Source of the DNA: Leptolyngbya sp. O-77
Lineage (GTDB): Bacteria; Cyanobacteriota; Cyanobacteriia; Elainellales; Elainellaceae
Assembly (NCBI RefSeq): GCF_001548395.1
Contig: NZ_AP017367.1
Location: forward strand, 3,571,001-3,635,000
Length of the DNA stretch: 64,000 nt
Direction: 5' to 3'
Below, piece after piece: positions 45,258 to 54,332 of the stretch. How positions within the stretch are numbered: the stretch's first letter is position 1; every line of letters starts with the position of its first letter. The notes under the pieces were generated by a model. That model made no database searches. It was given only the letters and a program-made list of their open reading frames with translations, and was not told where the DNA came from. The position numbers were made by a program, and so were the translations under genes.

Positions 45258-45971
45258 CTATGGTTTTTCACTGGGATGGGTCAGATTGACTGAGGACGGG
45301 CGCTTTGTGGGAGCATTGGGCAGCGTGGCTGGTGGCGGCGCGGTCGGGGGTGTGGATGCGGTGGGCGGTTGGGCGATCGCCCCGTACATAAACAGTTCCA
45401 CCAGCGCCTCAATAAAACTCTCTCGACTCGGCCATAAATTATTAAATTCACTGGTAAATTCCAGGACTGCATAGCCCAGCAGCATACTATTGAGCAGACT
45501 AGCCAATTTTTCGGTTGGCAAGCAAGTTTGTAGCTGCTCATGCTCCATAATCGTCGCCAGGTATTGTGCCGTGTAGCGATTGGCCTGGAGCAACCCCCGT
45601 CCAAGTGCGCGTCGGTTTTCATCAGGATAGTGCCCTGCTTCACCAATGAGCGATCGCACAAATTCCTGAATTTGTTCTAGCGCCTGTAGGTGAACATTGG
45701 CATAATCTTTGATGGCTTGCGAGGCGCTGCCCATTTGGGTCGATTGTTGGCCTAAGGCCATTCCCAAACGGCTCAGGGCCTCTTTGTCTTGCATCACCGC
45801 CCAGCAGCAGCCCCATGTTTTATTACCGAAGTGACGAAACAGCGTCACTTCATTGACACCGGCCTGCTCAGCAATTTGCCGCGTCGTGGTTTCTGCAACG
45901 CCCTGGGTCATGAATAAATCCACAGCAACCTGAATCAGGCGTTGGCGAGTAGAGGTGCGTCGATCCGACAT
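45258..45971 (-). CDS. TetR/AcrR-family transcriptional regulator
   Basis: The N-terminal DNA-binding domain is typical: TRQRLIQVAVDLFMTQGVAETTTRQIAEQAGVNEVTLFRHFGNK. The C-terminal part is a helical ligand domain with TetR_C-like features (EFVRSLIGEAGHYPDENRRALGRGLLQ). A proline/threonine-rich tail of ~30 residues ends the protein. Start is ATG 45971. Two matching palindromes lie between this gene and the divergent desaturase (45979-45995 and 46026-46042), so it likely represses both. The inducer is unknown, perhaps a fatty acid or acyl-CoA given the target. Confidence 0.88.
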   Translation of the reverse strand: MSDRRTSTRQRLIQVAVDLFMTQGVAETTTRQIAEQAGVNEVTLFRHFGNKTWGCCWAVMQDKEALSRLGMALGQQSTQMGSASQAIKDYANVHLQALEQIQEFVRSLIGEAGHYPDENRRALGRGLLQANRYTAQYLATIMEHEQLQTCLPTEKLASLLNSMLLGYAVLEFTSEFNNLWPSRESFIEALVELFMYGAIAQPPTASTPPTAPPPATLPNAPTKRPSSVNLTHPSEKP

Positions 45972-45978
45972 AGACAAA

Positions 45979-45995
45979 TGCAAGTGAAACTTGCA
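45979..45995. promoter_or_regulatory. TetR-type operator 1
   Basis: TGCAAGTGAAACTTGCA is a perfect 7-3-7 palindrome seven bases upstream of the TetR ATG, where binding would block that gene's own transcription or translation start. Confidence 0.75.
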
Positions 45996-46003
45996 CAGAA
46001 AGG

Positions 46004-46031
46004 TTGACTACTGCTAAGCTCAGGGTGTAAG
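46004..46031 (+). promoter_or_regulatory. Candidate promoter for the desaturase
   Basis: TTGACT (46004-46009) and TGTAAG (46026-46031) are 16 bases apart and fit a sigma-70-type promoter on the plus strand. The -10 falls inside TetR-type operator 2, which would make bound repressor exclude RNA polymerase. Confidence 0.5.
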
Positions 46032-46042
46032 TAGCACTTGCA
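46026..46042. promoter_or_regulatory. TetR-type operator 2
   Basis: TGTAAGTAGCACTTGCA repeats the arms of operator 1 with a single mismatch (7-3-7). Its start is 47 bp from operator 1. Having the same palindrome twice in one divergent region strongly suggests a specific dimeric repressor. Confidence 0.7.
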
Positions 46043-46239
46043 TTACCCCTACTGTAGCGACATCTTTACCAAAAAGGCAGGATGCACCCCAGCGAGCAAG
46101 TTAAAAAGCCATCGGTATCTCTTGTTCAGGACATCTTTTAATCTCCTGCTTGACCGACTTTTTTCTTCTGGAACCTGTTTATTAGCTAAATATTGCGATC
46201 GCCCAGTAGGCCTGCAAGCCTCATCACTAAGGATGATTT

Positions 46240-47111
46240 ATGTCATTGATTTCATTTAGCCCCACTCTTAAGGGTATCAAGCTACCCCCAATGAGTTGGG
46301 GACACGTCTTTTTTCTTTGGGGGTGTACCACATTCTTGCGCTCACCGCCCCTTTTCACTTTTCCTGGGCAGCCCTGGGTGTCTTGTTGTTTTTACACTGG
46401 CTCACTGCCAGCATCGGCATTTGTCTAGGCTACCATCGCCTGCTGACGCACCGCAGCTTTCAGGTTCCCAAGTGGCTGGAATACATCTTCGGCACGATCG
46501 GCGCTCTGGCGGTAGAAGGCGGCCCCATCTTCTGGGTTGCTAGCCACCGCCTGCACCACGCCCACACCGAAGAGGAAGAAAAAGACCCCTACGCCGCCAG
46601 TCTGGGCTTTTGGTGGAGCCACTTGCTGTGGATGATTTTCCCCCGCGAAGAATTCTTTAACAAAGAAGCCTACCGCCGCTTCGCCCCCGACATGGCGCGT
46701 GATCCCTACTACCAGTTCCTCGATCGCTACTTCCTGTTCTTGCAAATTCCTTTGGCAGCCATGCTGTATGCCCTCGGCGGCTGGCAGTTTGTGCTATACG
46801 GCATCTTTGTCAGGACGGTTTTGGTGTGGCACAGCACTTGGTTTATCAACTCTGCCACCCATATGTTCGGCTATCGCAACTTTGACTCCGACGACAACTC
46901 TCGTAATCTCTGGTGGGCCGCCCTTTTTGCCTATGGCGAAGGCTGGCACAACAACCACCACACCTATCCCAACATGGCCAAGGCAGGTCTGCGCTGGTGG
47001 GAAATCGACATGACTTGGTGGGCAATCCAGGTGCTTCGCGCGACAGGGCTAGCCAAGAAAGTGGTGATGCCGCCTTCCCAGGCGATCGCCAAGATCAGCC
47101 CCTCCGCCTAA
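46240..47111 (+). CDS. Acyl-lipid/acyl-CoA Delta9-type fatty acid desaturase, N-terminal frameshift
   Basis: The main frame holds the three histidine boxes of membrane desaturases: HRLLTH, HRLHHAH and HNNHH, with membrane helices between them. The enzyme introduces a double bond into fatty acyl chains using a di-iron centre. ATG 46240 (AAGGATG upstream) starts SLISFSPTLKGIKLPPMSWG in one frame; the rest (TRLFSLGVYHILALTAPFHF...) continues in another. The missing base is in the GGGG run at 46298-46301. Translation from TTG 46296 would lose ~19 residues. The regulator next door and its operators suggest membrane-lipid control. Confidence 0.87.
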
Positions 47112-47181
47112 GCCACCTTTGGGTTTCGCAGCGCTCTCTAGCAATGCGAAGAGGTCCTTCAGACGATTCTAAGTACACAAG

Positions 47182-47211
47182 CCGCTGCCAAAGTTTTCTC
47201 CTTGGTAGCGG
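47182..47211 (+). terminator. Stem-loop downstream of desaturase
   Basis: CCGCTGCCAAAG (47182-47193) pairs with CCTTGGTAGCGG (47200-47211) with two weak positions; TTTACATTT follows. It is ~70 bases after the desaturase stop and is a fair intrinsic terminator candidate. Confidence 0.55.
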
Positions 47212-47299
47212 TTTACATTTGGTGCGTGGCCCTATACGCTGTCCTGTCGTTGCTCTATACGTCCATCTACCTAATCAGTGAGTTGTAATCGGTGAGTTG

Positions 47300-47464
47300 C
47301 AGAAGTGTTGAATCTCGATACACAACTTTACAAACCTGGAGATTTTTGGCGAGTTTGAGCTTCTGTTAATGAGAATGGGGTCAATAGTCAGACCAATTCG
47401 GTATCACCAGCACCAACGCACAACTTGGCACTACCCGCCAAAATCTTAAGATTCAACACTTGTG
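47300..47464. mobile_element. 165-bp MITE related to the IS4-family element
   Basis: Ends CAGAAGTGTTGAATC and GATTCAACACTTGTG are inverted repeats with one mismatch. The first ~33 bases resemble the left end of the IS at 42278 (shared CAGAAGTGTTGAATC...ATA...AACTTTACA). There is no coding capacity. A 9-bp direct repeat GGTGAGTTG flanks it on both sides (47291-47299, 47465-47473), a target duplication. It was probably mobilised by the transposase of the nearby IS. Confidence 0.8.
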
Positions 47465-49104
47465 GGTGAGTTGTAATTGCAATGGCAATAGCAGGCAGCA
47501 TCCTCAGCGCAAGGATAGATTTTTGCTAATACTTACAATTGATTGTCTTTAAGTTTAAATACTTAGTCATTTTTGCTTGAGGTTCAAATTAAGTCGGTTC
47601 CGCTTTTTGTAAAGCGAGTTATAGAGCAAGTTCCAAGCCATTCTCTACTAAAATGCCTGTTGAAATGTTTGGCTCTCTGCAAGCAAATCGCAGCTAGATG
47701 CAGCCAGATCATAGATTCAAAAACCTGGCATTTTATGGTCATGATTGAAAAGCTGAGGGTGCCAGATCCTCACCTGCCAGCACATGCAGACCGCGAATAT
47801 GTATTCTTTGAAACGAAAATTGAAGGATTTTCGCCAAATTGGCACTACAAACTTAAGAACATCTTAAAAGGCAGCACAATTTGGAAATCTGCGAGTAATC
47901 TTATGGACAAGATACCTCCTAACTGCGTCTCCAGCCTCGCCCGCCTCCCTCTAGGCACTGATGGGTGAGGCTGATCTTTTTTAGAACTTAACGATATTTT
48001 TTGTTTTGTTGACGATTCCTGACCATCATTGTTAGGGTATGCTTGAACAGCTCTAGATGCATCAGCCTAATTCGAGGTCTGGCAACTGTGGTGATTTGCT
48101 AAGCTAGCCCTTCGAGTTCCTTGTCTCGATCAGGGGCTGCCTCTGGGGACATTACTCTATCCGGGCAGCATTCATGTTTAGCAGTGCGCGATGTGCGCGA
48201 TCGCCCCTTTGTGCAGCACACCAGAAGCGGAGGAACCATCCTTTGGGGCGTATCTTTCGTGCGGTAGAAGGCAGCTTTTTGAGCTGCCGCGTATAGTGAA
48301 GCTGGCTTTGTCCAGATTTTATGACATTGGCTCTACCGTACTCAATGAGGGGCACCTCTCAGCCCTAGCCCGTCAGCTAACTCCGTCGGCTTTGGGAGGA
48401 GACTGAAGTAAAGTTATTCAGTGTCCTCAGAACTGATAGAGCCTCCAGCTGGCACACTCTGCCTGCTGGATCGTTGCATGTGGCGTTTTTCTGAGGAGGC
48501 TACAGGTGGTTATAGGCAGATATAGAAGTTGGTAATTGGAAACGTCTCTTCTGGAGATTTTCTTCTCAGGATTCTCTGGTTTAGATGGAGTCATTTCAGG
48601 CAAGTTGACTAGGGCAGATTGCTTCACAGAAATGGGGCGAGTCTGCGCCGAGCCTTTTTCCCAGTTCTGGGAAGGATTCATGCTTTTAGGCCATTTGGCC
48701 GAGGAGTCTGCCGCTTGTGCAGAGGATTTACCTCTGGTTTAGTGATGGCGATCTGAATCTGTAGCGATCGATCTGTAGCGATCGATGTTCTAATGGGCGA
48801 TCGCCATCAGGGTCAGCAGTCTTGTTCTGGCAGCGTTAGGGAGTCGCATCTTCAAAATTCTGTTTTGGGAGTTTTGACGATGAAATCAGAGTGCCGCTTG
48901 TGGAAGGGGTTTCTCCAAAAGGGCGCTGCACCAAGAGTGCTGGCTGAGCAGATGCCGACTGCATTTTCTGCGCTGTCTCCTTTAGTGCCTTTAGTGATCG
49001 AGTCGTCCAATCCCTGCCTGATTTCCAGTTTTAGCGGGTTTGGCTTTCTTTAAGGCTTTGTTTTTAAGTTCTGTCGGTTTATTGTTTCTGACGAGGTGAG
49101 TATC

Positions 49105-49857
49105 GTGAAGATTAAGTCAATGCTGATGCGTCTGCAAAATGCCCTGGGGCAGCCTAAGCTGGTGGAGCAAATGCTGCTGGCATCTGGCAAAACGGCGCTG
49201 GATGCCGCAGAAACCCAGTCAGATGAGACGGTGAATCTGGTCATTGGCTACAACGGATCGCCCAATAGCCAGGTGGCACTGGATTTAACGCTGTGGATTG
49301 CTCACCAAACCCGACTGGCAACGCAGAAGCAGGTCATGGTGCATGTGGTATACGTGGTCGATCGGCTGCTTAATGGGCGATCGCCCCAACCCTCTCAGAA
49401 ATCGCAAAGAGCGCGATCGCGCCAAACAGCAACGCTAGAACGACAGACCGAGCGCGTGGGCAACACCCTGACCTTGCCTCGACTGACTCCGGCAGAATCG
49501 TTTGTCCCGCTCAGTACGCACATCCACTACCACGCCAACCCAGCTTGCCTGACCGATTGCCACATCACCCCCGCCGAACCACCAGCACAAAATCTGCTGG
49601 AACAGGCCGACTGTATCCTCTGGCAGGCTCGCTGTCTGGCCGAAGAATGGCGCGGCGCTCTGGAGGCACACCTCCGGTTTGGCGCGACGGATGCTGAACT
49701 CCATCAAGTTGCCGAAGAAGTGGGCGCGGATCTGATGGTGCTGGGCTGTAGCACCAAAGCTCATCCACTGGTCAACAAGCTCAGAGCCAACACACACTGC
49801 CCAATTTTAGGTATCCCAGAGCAGTTGGCGGGGGTTCGTCCGCTGGAGCGCGGATAG
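49105..49857 (+). CDS. Universal stress protein family member
   Basis: The 250-residue protein has a USP-like N-terminus (VNLVIGYNGSPNSQVALDLTLWIAHQ) and end (AEEVGADLMVLGCSTKAHPLVNKL...CPILGIPE). The usual ATP-binding GSxG run is modified to GCSTKAHP. About 80 residues of low similarity separate the halves. I start at GTG 49105, six bases after a GAGGTG ribosome site; GTG 49096 and ATG 49120 are alternatives. USPs help in stress survival; the specific signal is unknown. Confidence 0.78.
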   Translation: MKIKSMLMRLQNALGQPKLVEQMLLASGKTALDAAETQSDETVNLVIGYNGSPNSQVALDLTLWIAHQTRLATQKQVMVHVVYVVDRLLNGRSPQPSQKSQRARSRQTATLERQTERVGNTLTLPRLTPAESFVPLSTHIHYHANPACLTDCHITPAEPPAQNLLEQADCILWQARCLAEEWRGALEAHLRFGATDAELHQVAEEVGADLMVLGCSTKAHPLVNKLRANTHCPILGIPEQLAGVRPLERG

Positions 49858-50008
49858 GACGGGTGAATTGGGCTGGATAGGGCTGAACAGGGTGCAGTTG
49901 GGAAAGGCTTATTTGTCCCGTCTGCGCCCATTGCTTTATGTCCGCTTCTTTGCCAACAGCGTTTGCAATGGGGACAACCCAGCGCCCTTGCGCCTGCGAT
50001 CGCAGCAC

Positions 50009-50040
50009 AAGCCCCCAACACCCAACCGTCCTGGGGGCTT
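50009..50040. terminator. Stem-loop between USP and lgt genes
   Basis: AAGCCCCC (50009-50016) pairs perfectly with GGGGGCTT (50033-50040). There is no T-run on either side, so a role in termination is uncertain. Confidence 0.4.
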
Positions 50041-50198
50041 GATATAGTGAAGAGCGAGTGAGCCAAGTTGCAAAGGGCAGAGTGGAGGGCAAAATGTCCG
50101 GTTCAAACCTGCCGCCTAAAAACCTGCCACCTAAAATTTGAGGCTGATTTCGCGCTGCCCTGACCGAGCGAAATCAGAATCCAGTGAACACAGATCCA

Positions 50199-50230
50199 GC
50201 GAACACCTGATAAAGCGAACACCTGATAAA
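50199..50230 (+). repeat. Two tandem 16-bp units upstream of lgt
   Basis: GCGAACACCTGATAAA is repeated perfectly at 50199 and 50215, 24 bases before the lgt ATG. It could be promoter DNA duplicated by slippage. Confidence 0.9.
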
Positions 50231-50254
50231 GCGAGCGCAATAGACGTTTTGGTT

Positions 50255-51100
50255 ATGCATCCCCCTGTTGACCCCGTTATTTTTGAATTTGGCCCGTTTG
50301 CGCTGCGCTGGTATGGGCTGCTGATGGCGATCGCCGTGATTGTAGGGGCAACCGTTGCCAGTCGCGAAGTAGAGCGACGGGGGCATTCCTCCGACGACTT
50401 TTGGGACATGCTGATTTGGGTGCTGGTGCCGGGGTTTCTGGGGGCGAGGCTCTACTACGTCTTTGTCCAATCGCCGCGCGATCGCTTGGGAGACTACCTT
50501 TCAGACCCGCTGTCCATCTTTCGCGTGTGGGAAGGCGGCATCCATATTTTTGGCGGGTTTATCTTTGGGGCGATCGCCCTCTGGCTCTACACCCGCGTTC
50601 GCAAACTGCCCACACTGGTTTTCTTAGATGCGATCGCGCTGGGGTTACCACTGGCCCAGGCGATCGGTCGTTGGGGCAATTTCATTAACCAGGAGCTATA
50701 CGGGCCGCCCACCAATCTGCCGTGGGGCCTCGCCATCGACTACAGCACCGATCCCACGAAAAACCGTCGCATTCCCCCGTATGACGATATAATCCTGTAT
50801 CCTGAAAGCACACGATTTCACCCACTCTTTCTCTACGAGTCGCTGTGGAACCTGGCCGGTTTTGTCCTGTTGCTATGGATTTCCCGTCGGTTTGCACGCC
50901 AGCTTCGTCCAGGCGATTTGCTGTTGGTCTATCTCATTTGGTATCCATTAGGGCGCTTTTTCATCGAGTTCTTGCGAACCGACTCATGGTTCTTTCCAGG
51001 CACACCGTTCAACACGGTACATTTGCTGAGTGCTGTTTCTCTGATTGTCGCCAGCATTTTGCTCTATCGGCGACATCAATCAGCCCCCTCCCAGTCTTAA
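50255..51100 (+). CDS. lgt: Prolipoprotein diacylglyceryl transferase
   Basis: The protein (281 residues from ATG 50255) has about seven membrane segments and the Lgt signature GRWGNFINQELYG. Other landmarks are FALRWYGLLMAIAV, FRVWEGGIHIFGGF and the FHPLFLYESLWN stretch. It transfers a diacylglyceryl group from phosphatidylglycerol to the cysteine of lipoprotein precursors in the plasma membrane. A longer frame to 50138 is open but lacks similarity to the family. Confidence 0.92.
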   Translation: MHPPVDPVIFEFGPFALRWYGLLMAIAVIVGATVASREVERRGHSSDDFWDMLIWVLVPGFLGARLYYVFVQSPRDRLGDYLSDPLSIFRVWEGGIHIFGGFIFGAIALWLYTRVRKLPTLVFLDAIALGLPLAQAIGRWGNFINQELYGPPTNLPWGLAIDYSTDPTKNRRIPPYDDIILYPESTRFHPLFLYESLWNLAGFVLLLWISRRFARQLRPGDLLLVYLIWYPLGRFFIEFLRTDSWFFPGTPFNTVHLLSAVSLIVASILLYRRHQSAPSQS

Positions 51101-51228
51101 ACTCCTGATATTGACTATCGGCAACACTGGTTTACCAGTTTCCAGCGCAAATTCATGAGGTTCAAGATTGGCAGCCCGTGAATAAATTCACCCGATCAGG
51201 TTCAGTCAAAATAAGGAGGTCAGATCCT

Positions 51229-51258
51229 GTGGACAAGGGTACGCTGACATATAGATAA
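51229..51258 (+). other. Possible 9-codon leader ORF
   Basis: AAGGAGG (51213-51219) precedes GTG 51229, which opens the short frame MDKGTLTYR ending at TAA 51256. It lies 12 bases before the 59-residue gene. It may be a translated leader or only a misplaced ribosome site. Confidence 0.25.
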
Positions 51259-51270
51259 GAGAGAACGCTC

Positions 51271-51450
51271 ATGGACTCCTACTTAGATTTACTGGTTCAG
51301 GAGATTGTTCAGGCAGCACAATCTGAAGAAACGCCTGCCAAACCTAAAAAGCAGCCGAATCCACCCACAGATGAGCTTCCTGCCGAGTCTCACCTCGATC
51401 TGTTGCTGCAAGATATTCGCAACATTGCAGATTCCTCATCTGATCCATAG
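51271..51450 (+). CDS. 59-residue acidic protein with internal repeat
   Basis: The frame reads MDSYLDLLVQEIVQAAQSEE, a PAKPKKQPNPPTDELPAE linker, then SHLDLLLQDIRNIADSSSDP. Two similar helical motifs (SYLDLLVQEIV and SHLDLLLQDIR) flank a proline-rich linker, so it may bind two copies of one partner. AAGAGAG is upstream of the ATG. I do not recognise a family. It is downstream of lgt on the same strand. Confidence 0.55.
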   Translation: MDSYLDLLVQEIVQAAQSEETPAKPKKQPNPPTDELPAESHLDLLLQDIRNIADSSSDP

Positions 51451-51975
51451 CTTTGGCGCAGGGGTTCAGGGATTGGGATTTGTTGTATTGAGGACAGATG
51501 ACGCAACTTCTGGTGCTAGTTGGAGTGCCGTTCGGGTCAGGAGCAGTTTGGGCTGAAAATCGTTTGAACGGCATGAAATTTACATGAAATTTAAGTGGGG
51601 TTCTCGCTCACTCTGCAAAAGCTGTCCAGTTTTTTAACTCTCAGGATTCACGCAATGAGTGGGTTCTCGCGAGTTGTGCCTCAACAAGTTTTCTAAAATG
51701 CAGGCATTCTTTGCAAGCGCGTCAGGACTGGCGCGATGCCCATTTTTTTAACGCGATGCCCATTTTTTATAAGTAGTCGATAAGCAGTCGATACCCTCCC
51801 AAAAGAAATTCCCCCGAAACTCAATCGCGTGAGCCTGGGGGAATGTTGAATCAGGGTGCATCTACCACTCCATTGTTCTCAGGCTAGAGGGGAGTATCCG
51901 GAGGGTTTTGCAAGGTTCGGAAATTTTTTTGCTGATGAGGCTTCAGAAGTCTGCACCCCTAACCTAGCAAGGACT
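51451..51975. other. 525-bp intergenic region
   Basis: No supportable gene. GCGATGCCCATTTTTT is tandemly repeated near 51733-51768, and AGTCGATA occurs twice near 51775-51793. A terminator stem for leuD is at 51808-51844. Confidence 0.5.
51808..51844 (-). terminator. Rho-independent terminator of leuD
   Basis: ATTCCCCC (51808-51815) pairs perfectly with GGGGGAAT (51837-51844). Read on the minus strand, TTTCTTTT follows directly, so it is an intrinsic terminator about 130 bases after the leuD stop. Confidence 0.7.
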
Positions 51976-52572
51976 TCAGGCATGGCTCCAAGCGACGTAG
52001 GGCAGCTTTGCTGCTGTGGCTTTAATCTGCTCTGTCTGTGCCACCAGTTGTCCCGTTGCGTCCCAACTGCCAGAGAGAAACATCTGACGCGGCCCCTCAC
52101 CCATTAGCACTGGAATTGACACGTCGCCGCAGGTGGCGGTCATCGCGCTCAAATCGACTGTTACCGTTGCCTGGGGATGAGCGGCGATCGCCCCTTGCAG
52201 CGCCTTTACGTCGTCGCCTGTCGCCGTGACGCAGGGAATCCCCATCGCCACGCAGTTGCCAAAGAAGATCTCGGCAAAGCTCTCGCCCACCAGCGCCTTG
52301 ATGCCCCACTTGGCGATCGCCTGGGGTGCGTGTTCTCTCGAAGAGCCACAGCCAAAGTTGCGATTCACCACCAGCACCTCTGCGCCCTGATATTGTGGCT
52401 GGTCAAACGGGTGCTGCCCCTGCAACTGAGCGCGATCGTCCTCAAAGGCATGGGTTCCCAGCCCGTCGAACGTAACGCATTTGAGAAACCGCGCTGGAAT
52501 GATGCGATCGGTGTCGATGTCGTCGCCCACTAGAGGAATGCCGCGACCGGAAATTGCTTGAACTTGACTCAT
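51976..52572 (-). CDS. leuD: 3-isopropylmalate dehydratase small subunit
   Basis: This 198-residue protein has the swivelling-domain motifs GDDIDTDRIIPARFLK and NRNFGCGSSREHAPQAI, which complete the active site of isopropylmalate isomerase with LeuC in leucine biosynthesis. The C-terminal ~15 residues are variable. Start ATG 52572 is preferred over an upstream start at 52599. leuC is on the same strand 2.3 kb upstream, with four unrelated genes between. Confidence 0.92.
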   Translation of the reverse strand: MSQVQAISGRGIPLVGDDIDTDRIIPARFLKCVTFDGLGTHAFEDDRAQLQGQHPFDQPQYQGAEVLVVNRNFGCGSSREHAPQAIAKWGIKALVGESFAEIFFGNCVAMGIPCVTATGDDVKALQGAIAAHPQATVTVDLSAMTATCGDVSIPVLMGEGPRQMFLSGSWDATGQLVAQTEQIKATAAKLPYVAWSHA

Positions 52573-52702
52573 GATGTTTACCTCAATTAAAAACAACAAA
52601 ACTCAAAAACCGACTCGCCTATGATGGATGTACTGATGAATGTCTAAATGAATGTCCCGATAAATTGCCCCTTTCACCCGCGAGTTTAGCCCGCAAAAGC
52701 TC

Positions 52703-53494
52703 ATGGTTCTGAATGCGCCGCGCCCGACCCAATCGCTCAAAGTCACCTGGGAAGCGCTCCCCGATGACTATCGCCTGCCCGATGATCCTGTGGAAAATAT
52801 TCAACAACCGCTGCTGGCCGCTGCCCTCACCGATGCGCTGGGCGAGGCGGGACTGATTCAGCCAGAGATGCTGATCGCCTCGAACTTTGGGCTGGTGGCG
52901 ACTGTGAACCAGAAGGTCGTGGTGAAAGCGCCAGACTGGCTATACGTGCCCCGTGTGTTGCCCTGGACGGGTGAAGGCGTGCGCCGCAGCTATACTCCCA
53001 TCCTCCAAGGCGATCCGGTGGCGATCGTCATGGAGTTTTTGTCGGATGAGGAACTGGGCGAGTATTCCATTCGCCCCGTGTTTCCCTATGGCAAACTGTT
53101 CTTCTATGAGCAAATCCTCCAGGTTCCCACCTACGTCACGTTTGATCCCTACAGCCAAACGCTAGAGGTACGGCATTTCAGGGACGGAGCATACCAACTT
53201 CAGGAGCCAAGTGCCGAGGGGCGCTTCTGGATTCCTGAGCTATCCCTGTTTCTGGGCATTTGGTATGGCCCCCGACTGGGTTCTACGATCCACTGGCTGC
53301 GCTGGTGGGATTCGGACGGCAATCTGTTGCTGTGGAGCTTTGAGAAAGCCGAGCTAGAACGCCAGCGCGCAGAGCAAGAAGCTCAACGGGCTGAGGCAGA
53401 AAAACAGCGAGCTGAGGCAGAAAAACAGCGGGCCGATGCAGCCGAAGCAGAACTAGCCAGACTGCGATCGCGCCTCAACCCACCCCACCCCTAA
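52703..53494 (+). CDS. Uma2-family (DUF820) restriction-endonuclease-fold protein
   Basis: The 263-residue protein has the Uma2 core: VVVKAPDWLYVPRVLP (acidic catalytic position), DPVAIVMEFLSDEE and YEQILQVPTYVTFDP, in a PD-(D/E)XK-like fold. Uma2 proteins are very abundant in cyanobacteria and of unknown role. The C-terminal ~50 residues are a charged coiled coil with 21-bp tandem repeats encoding RAEAEKQ. It is transcribed opposite to leuD and SDR. Confidence 0.87.
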   Translation: MVLNAPRPTQSLKVTWEALPDDYRLPDDPVENIQQPLLAAALTDALGEAGLIQPEMLIASNFGLVATVNQKVVVKAPDWLYVPRVLPWTGEGVRRSYTPILQGDPVAIVMEFLSDEELGEYSIRPVFPYGKLFFYEQILQVPTYVTFDPYSQTLEVRHFRDGAYQLQEPSAEGRFWIPELSLFLGIWYGPRLGSTIHWLRWWDSDGNLLLWSFEKAELERQRAEQEAQRAEAEKQRAEAEKQRADAAEAELARLRSRLNPPHP

Positions 53495-53504
53495 CGCCCA
53501 ATCC

Positions 53505-54332
53505 CTACTTCACCTCCTTGATCATGCCGGCCTTGATGAACTGGGTAAATAGCCCATCGGGGAGGAGCTTTCGCAGTGCCAGCAAAAAGGACGCATTGCC
53601 CCCGGCGGGATAGCGCAGGCGAGAACTGCCATCGGTGGCAGCAGTGTAAATCACCTGGGCAGTGACTTCGGGCGGCGAGGCGGTATCGCCCACGTTTTCG
53701 AGCTGGGGCAAGACGCTGGCGACGAAGGGATCGTAAGCCGTCAGCCCTTCCTGCTTTGCCACAACGAGCGATCGCGAGAAAAAGTCCGTCTTGATTGGCC
53801 CCGGCTCGATGATTTTGACCCGGATGTTGAACGGCTCTAGCTCATAGCGCAGCGAGTCCGAAAATCCTTCCACCGCCCACTTGCTGGCGTGATAAAGGCT
53901 GTAGATCGGCAGCGCCATCTGCCCCGCGATCGAGGCAACATTTACCAACACGCCCGATCGCCGCTCCCGAAAATGAGGCAGCACCGCGCGGGTCACATCC
54001 ATCAGCCCAAACACATTCACCGCGAACTGCTGCTGGATCTGCTCTGGGGTGCAGGCTTCAAAGGGGCCAATCAGCCCGTAGCCTGCATTGTTCACCACGA
54101 CATCGATCTGCCCAAACTGGGACAGCGTGGTGGCGATCGCCCCCGCAATCGATTCCTGGCTCGTCACGTCCAGCGGCGGACAAATGACGCGATCCAGCGC
54201 TGCCAGGTCGCAGCCATCGGGCGATCGCATCGTTGCCGCCACGTTCCAGCCCTGCCGCTGAAACAGTTGCGCCGTTGCGTAGCCGATGCCCGTCGAGGCA
54301 CCCGTAATCAAAACCGTCTTCGGCACGTTCAC
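53505..54332 (-). CDS. Short-chain dehydrogenase/reductase
   Basis: The 275-residue protein has the cofactor motif TGASTGIG, NNAGYG, a serine in VNVASIAGQ and YHASK (catalytic Tyr-x-x-x-Lys). R36 in TMRSP suggests NADP preference, but this is uncertain. Its GTG start overlaps the Doc stop by one base, with CAGGAG as ribosome site, so it is translationally coupled to the toxin gene. The substrate is unknown. Confidence 0.9.
   Translation of the reverse strand: MNVPKTVLITGASTGIGYATAQLFQRQGWNVAATMRSPDGCDLAALDRVICPPLDVTSQESIAGAIATTLSQFGQIDVVVNNAGYGLIGPFEACTPEQIQQQFAVNVFGLMDVTRAVLPHFRERRSGVLVNVASIAGQMALPIYSLYHASKWAVEGFSDSLRYELEPFNIRVKIIEPGPIKTDFFSRSLVVAKQEGLTAYDPFVASVLPQLENVGDTASPPEVTAQVIYTAATDGSSRLRYPAGGNASFLLALRKLLPDGLFTQFIKAGMIKEVK

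Larger units (their letters stand above)
47112..49104. other. 2-kb gene-poor region
   Basis: Apart from a terminator-like stem and a MITE, I see no supportable gene. A TTG-started frame at 47573-47968 (131 codons) and frames at 48536-48742 and 48793-49053 have no recognisable domain. HIP1 sites are sparser here than elsewhere, and 48757-48784 has two tandem ATCTGTAGCGATCG units. The stretch looks like decayed or transferred DNA. Confidence 0.45.

Noticed and set aside
47573..47968. 131-codon frame starting with TTG
   Set aside because: No recognisable domain and no ribosome site; could be a decayed gene, but not supportable.
48536..49053. Two plus-strand frames in the gene-poor region
   Set aside because: They share a vague SGFSG phrase only; low similarity to any protein pattern I know.
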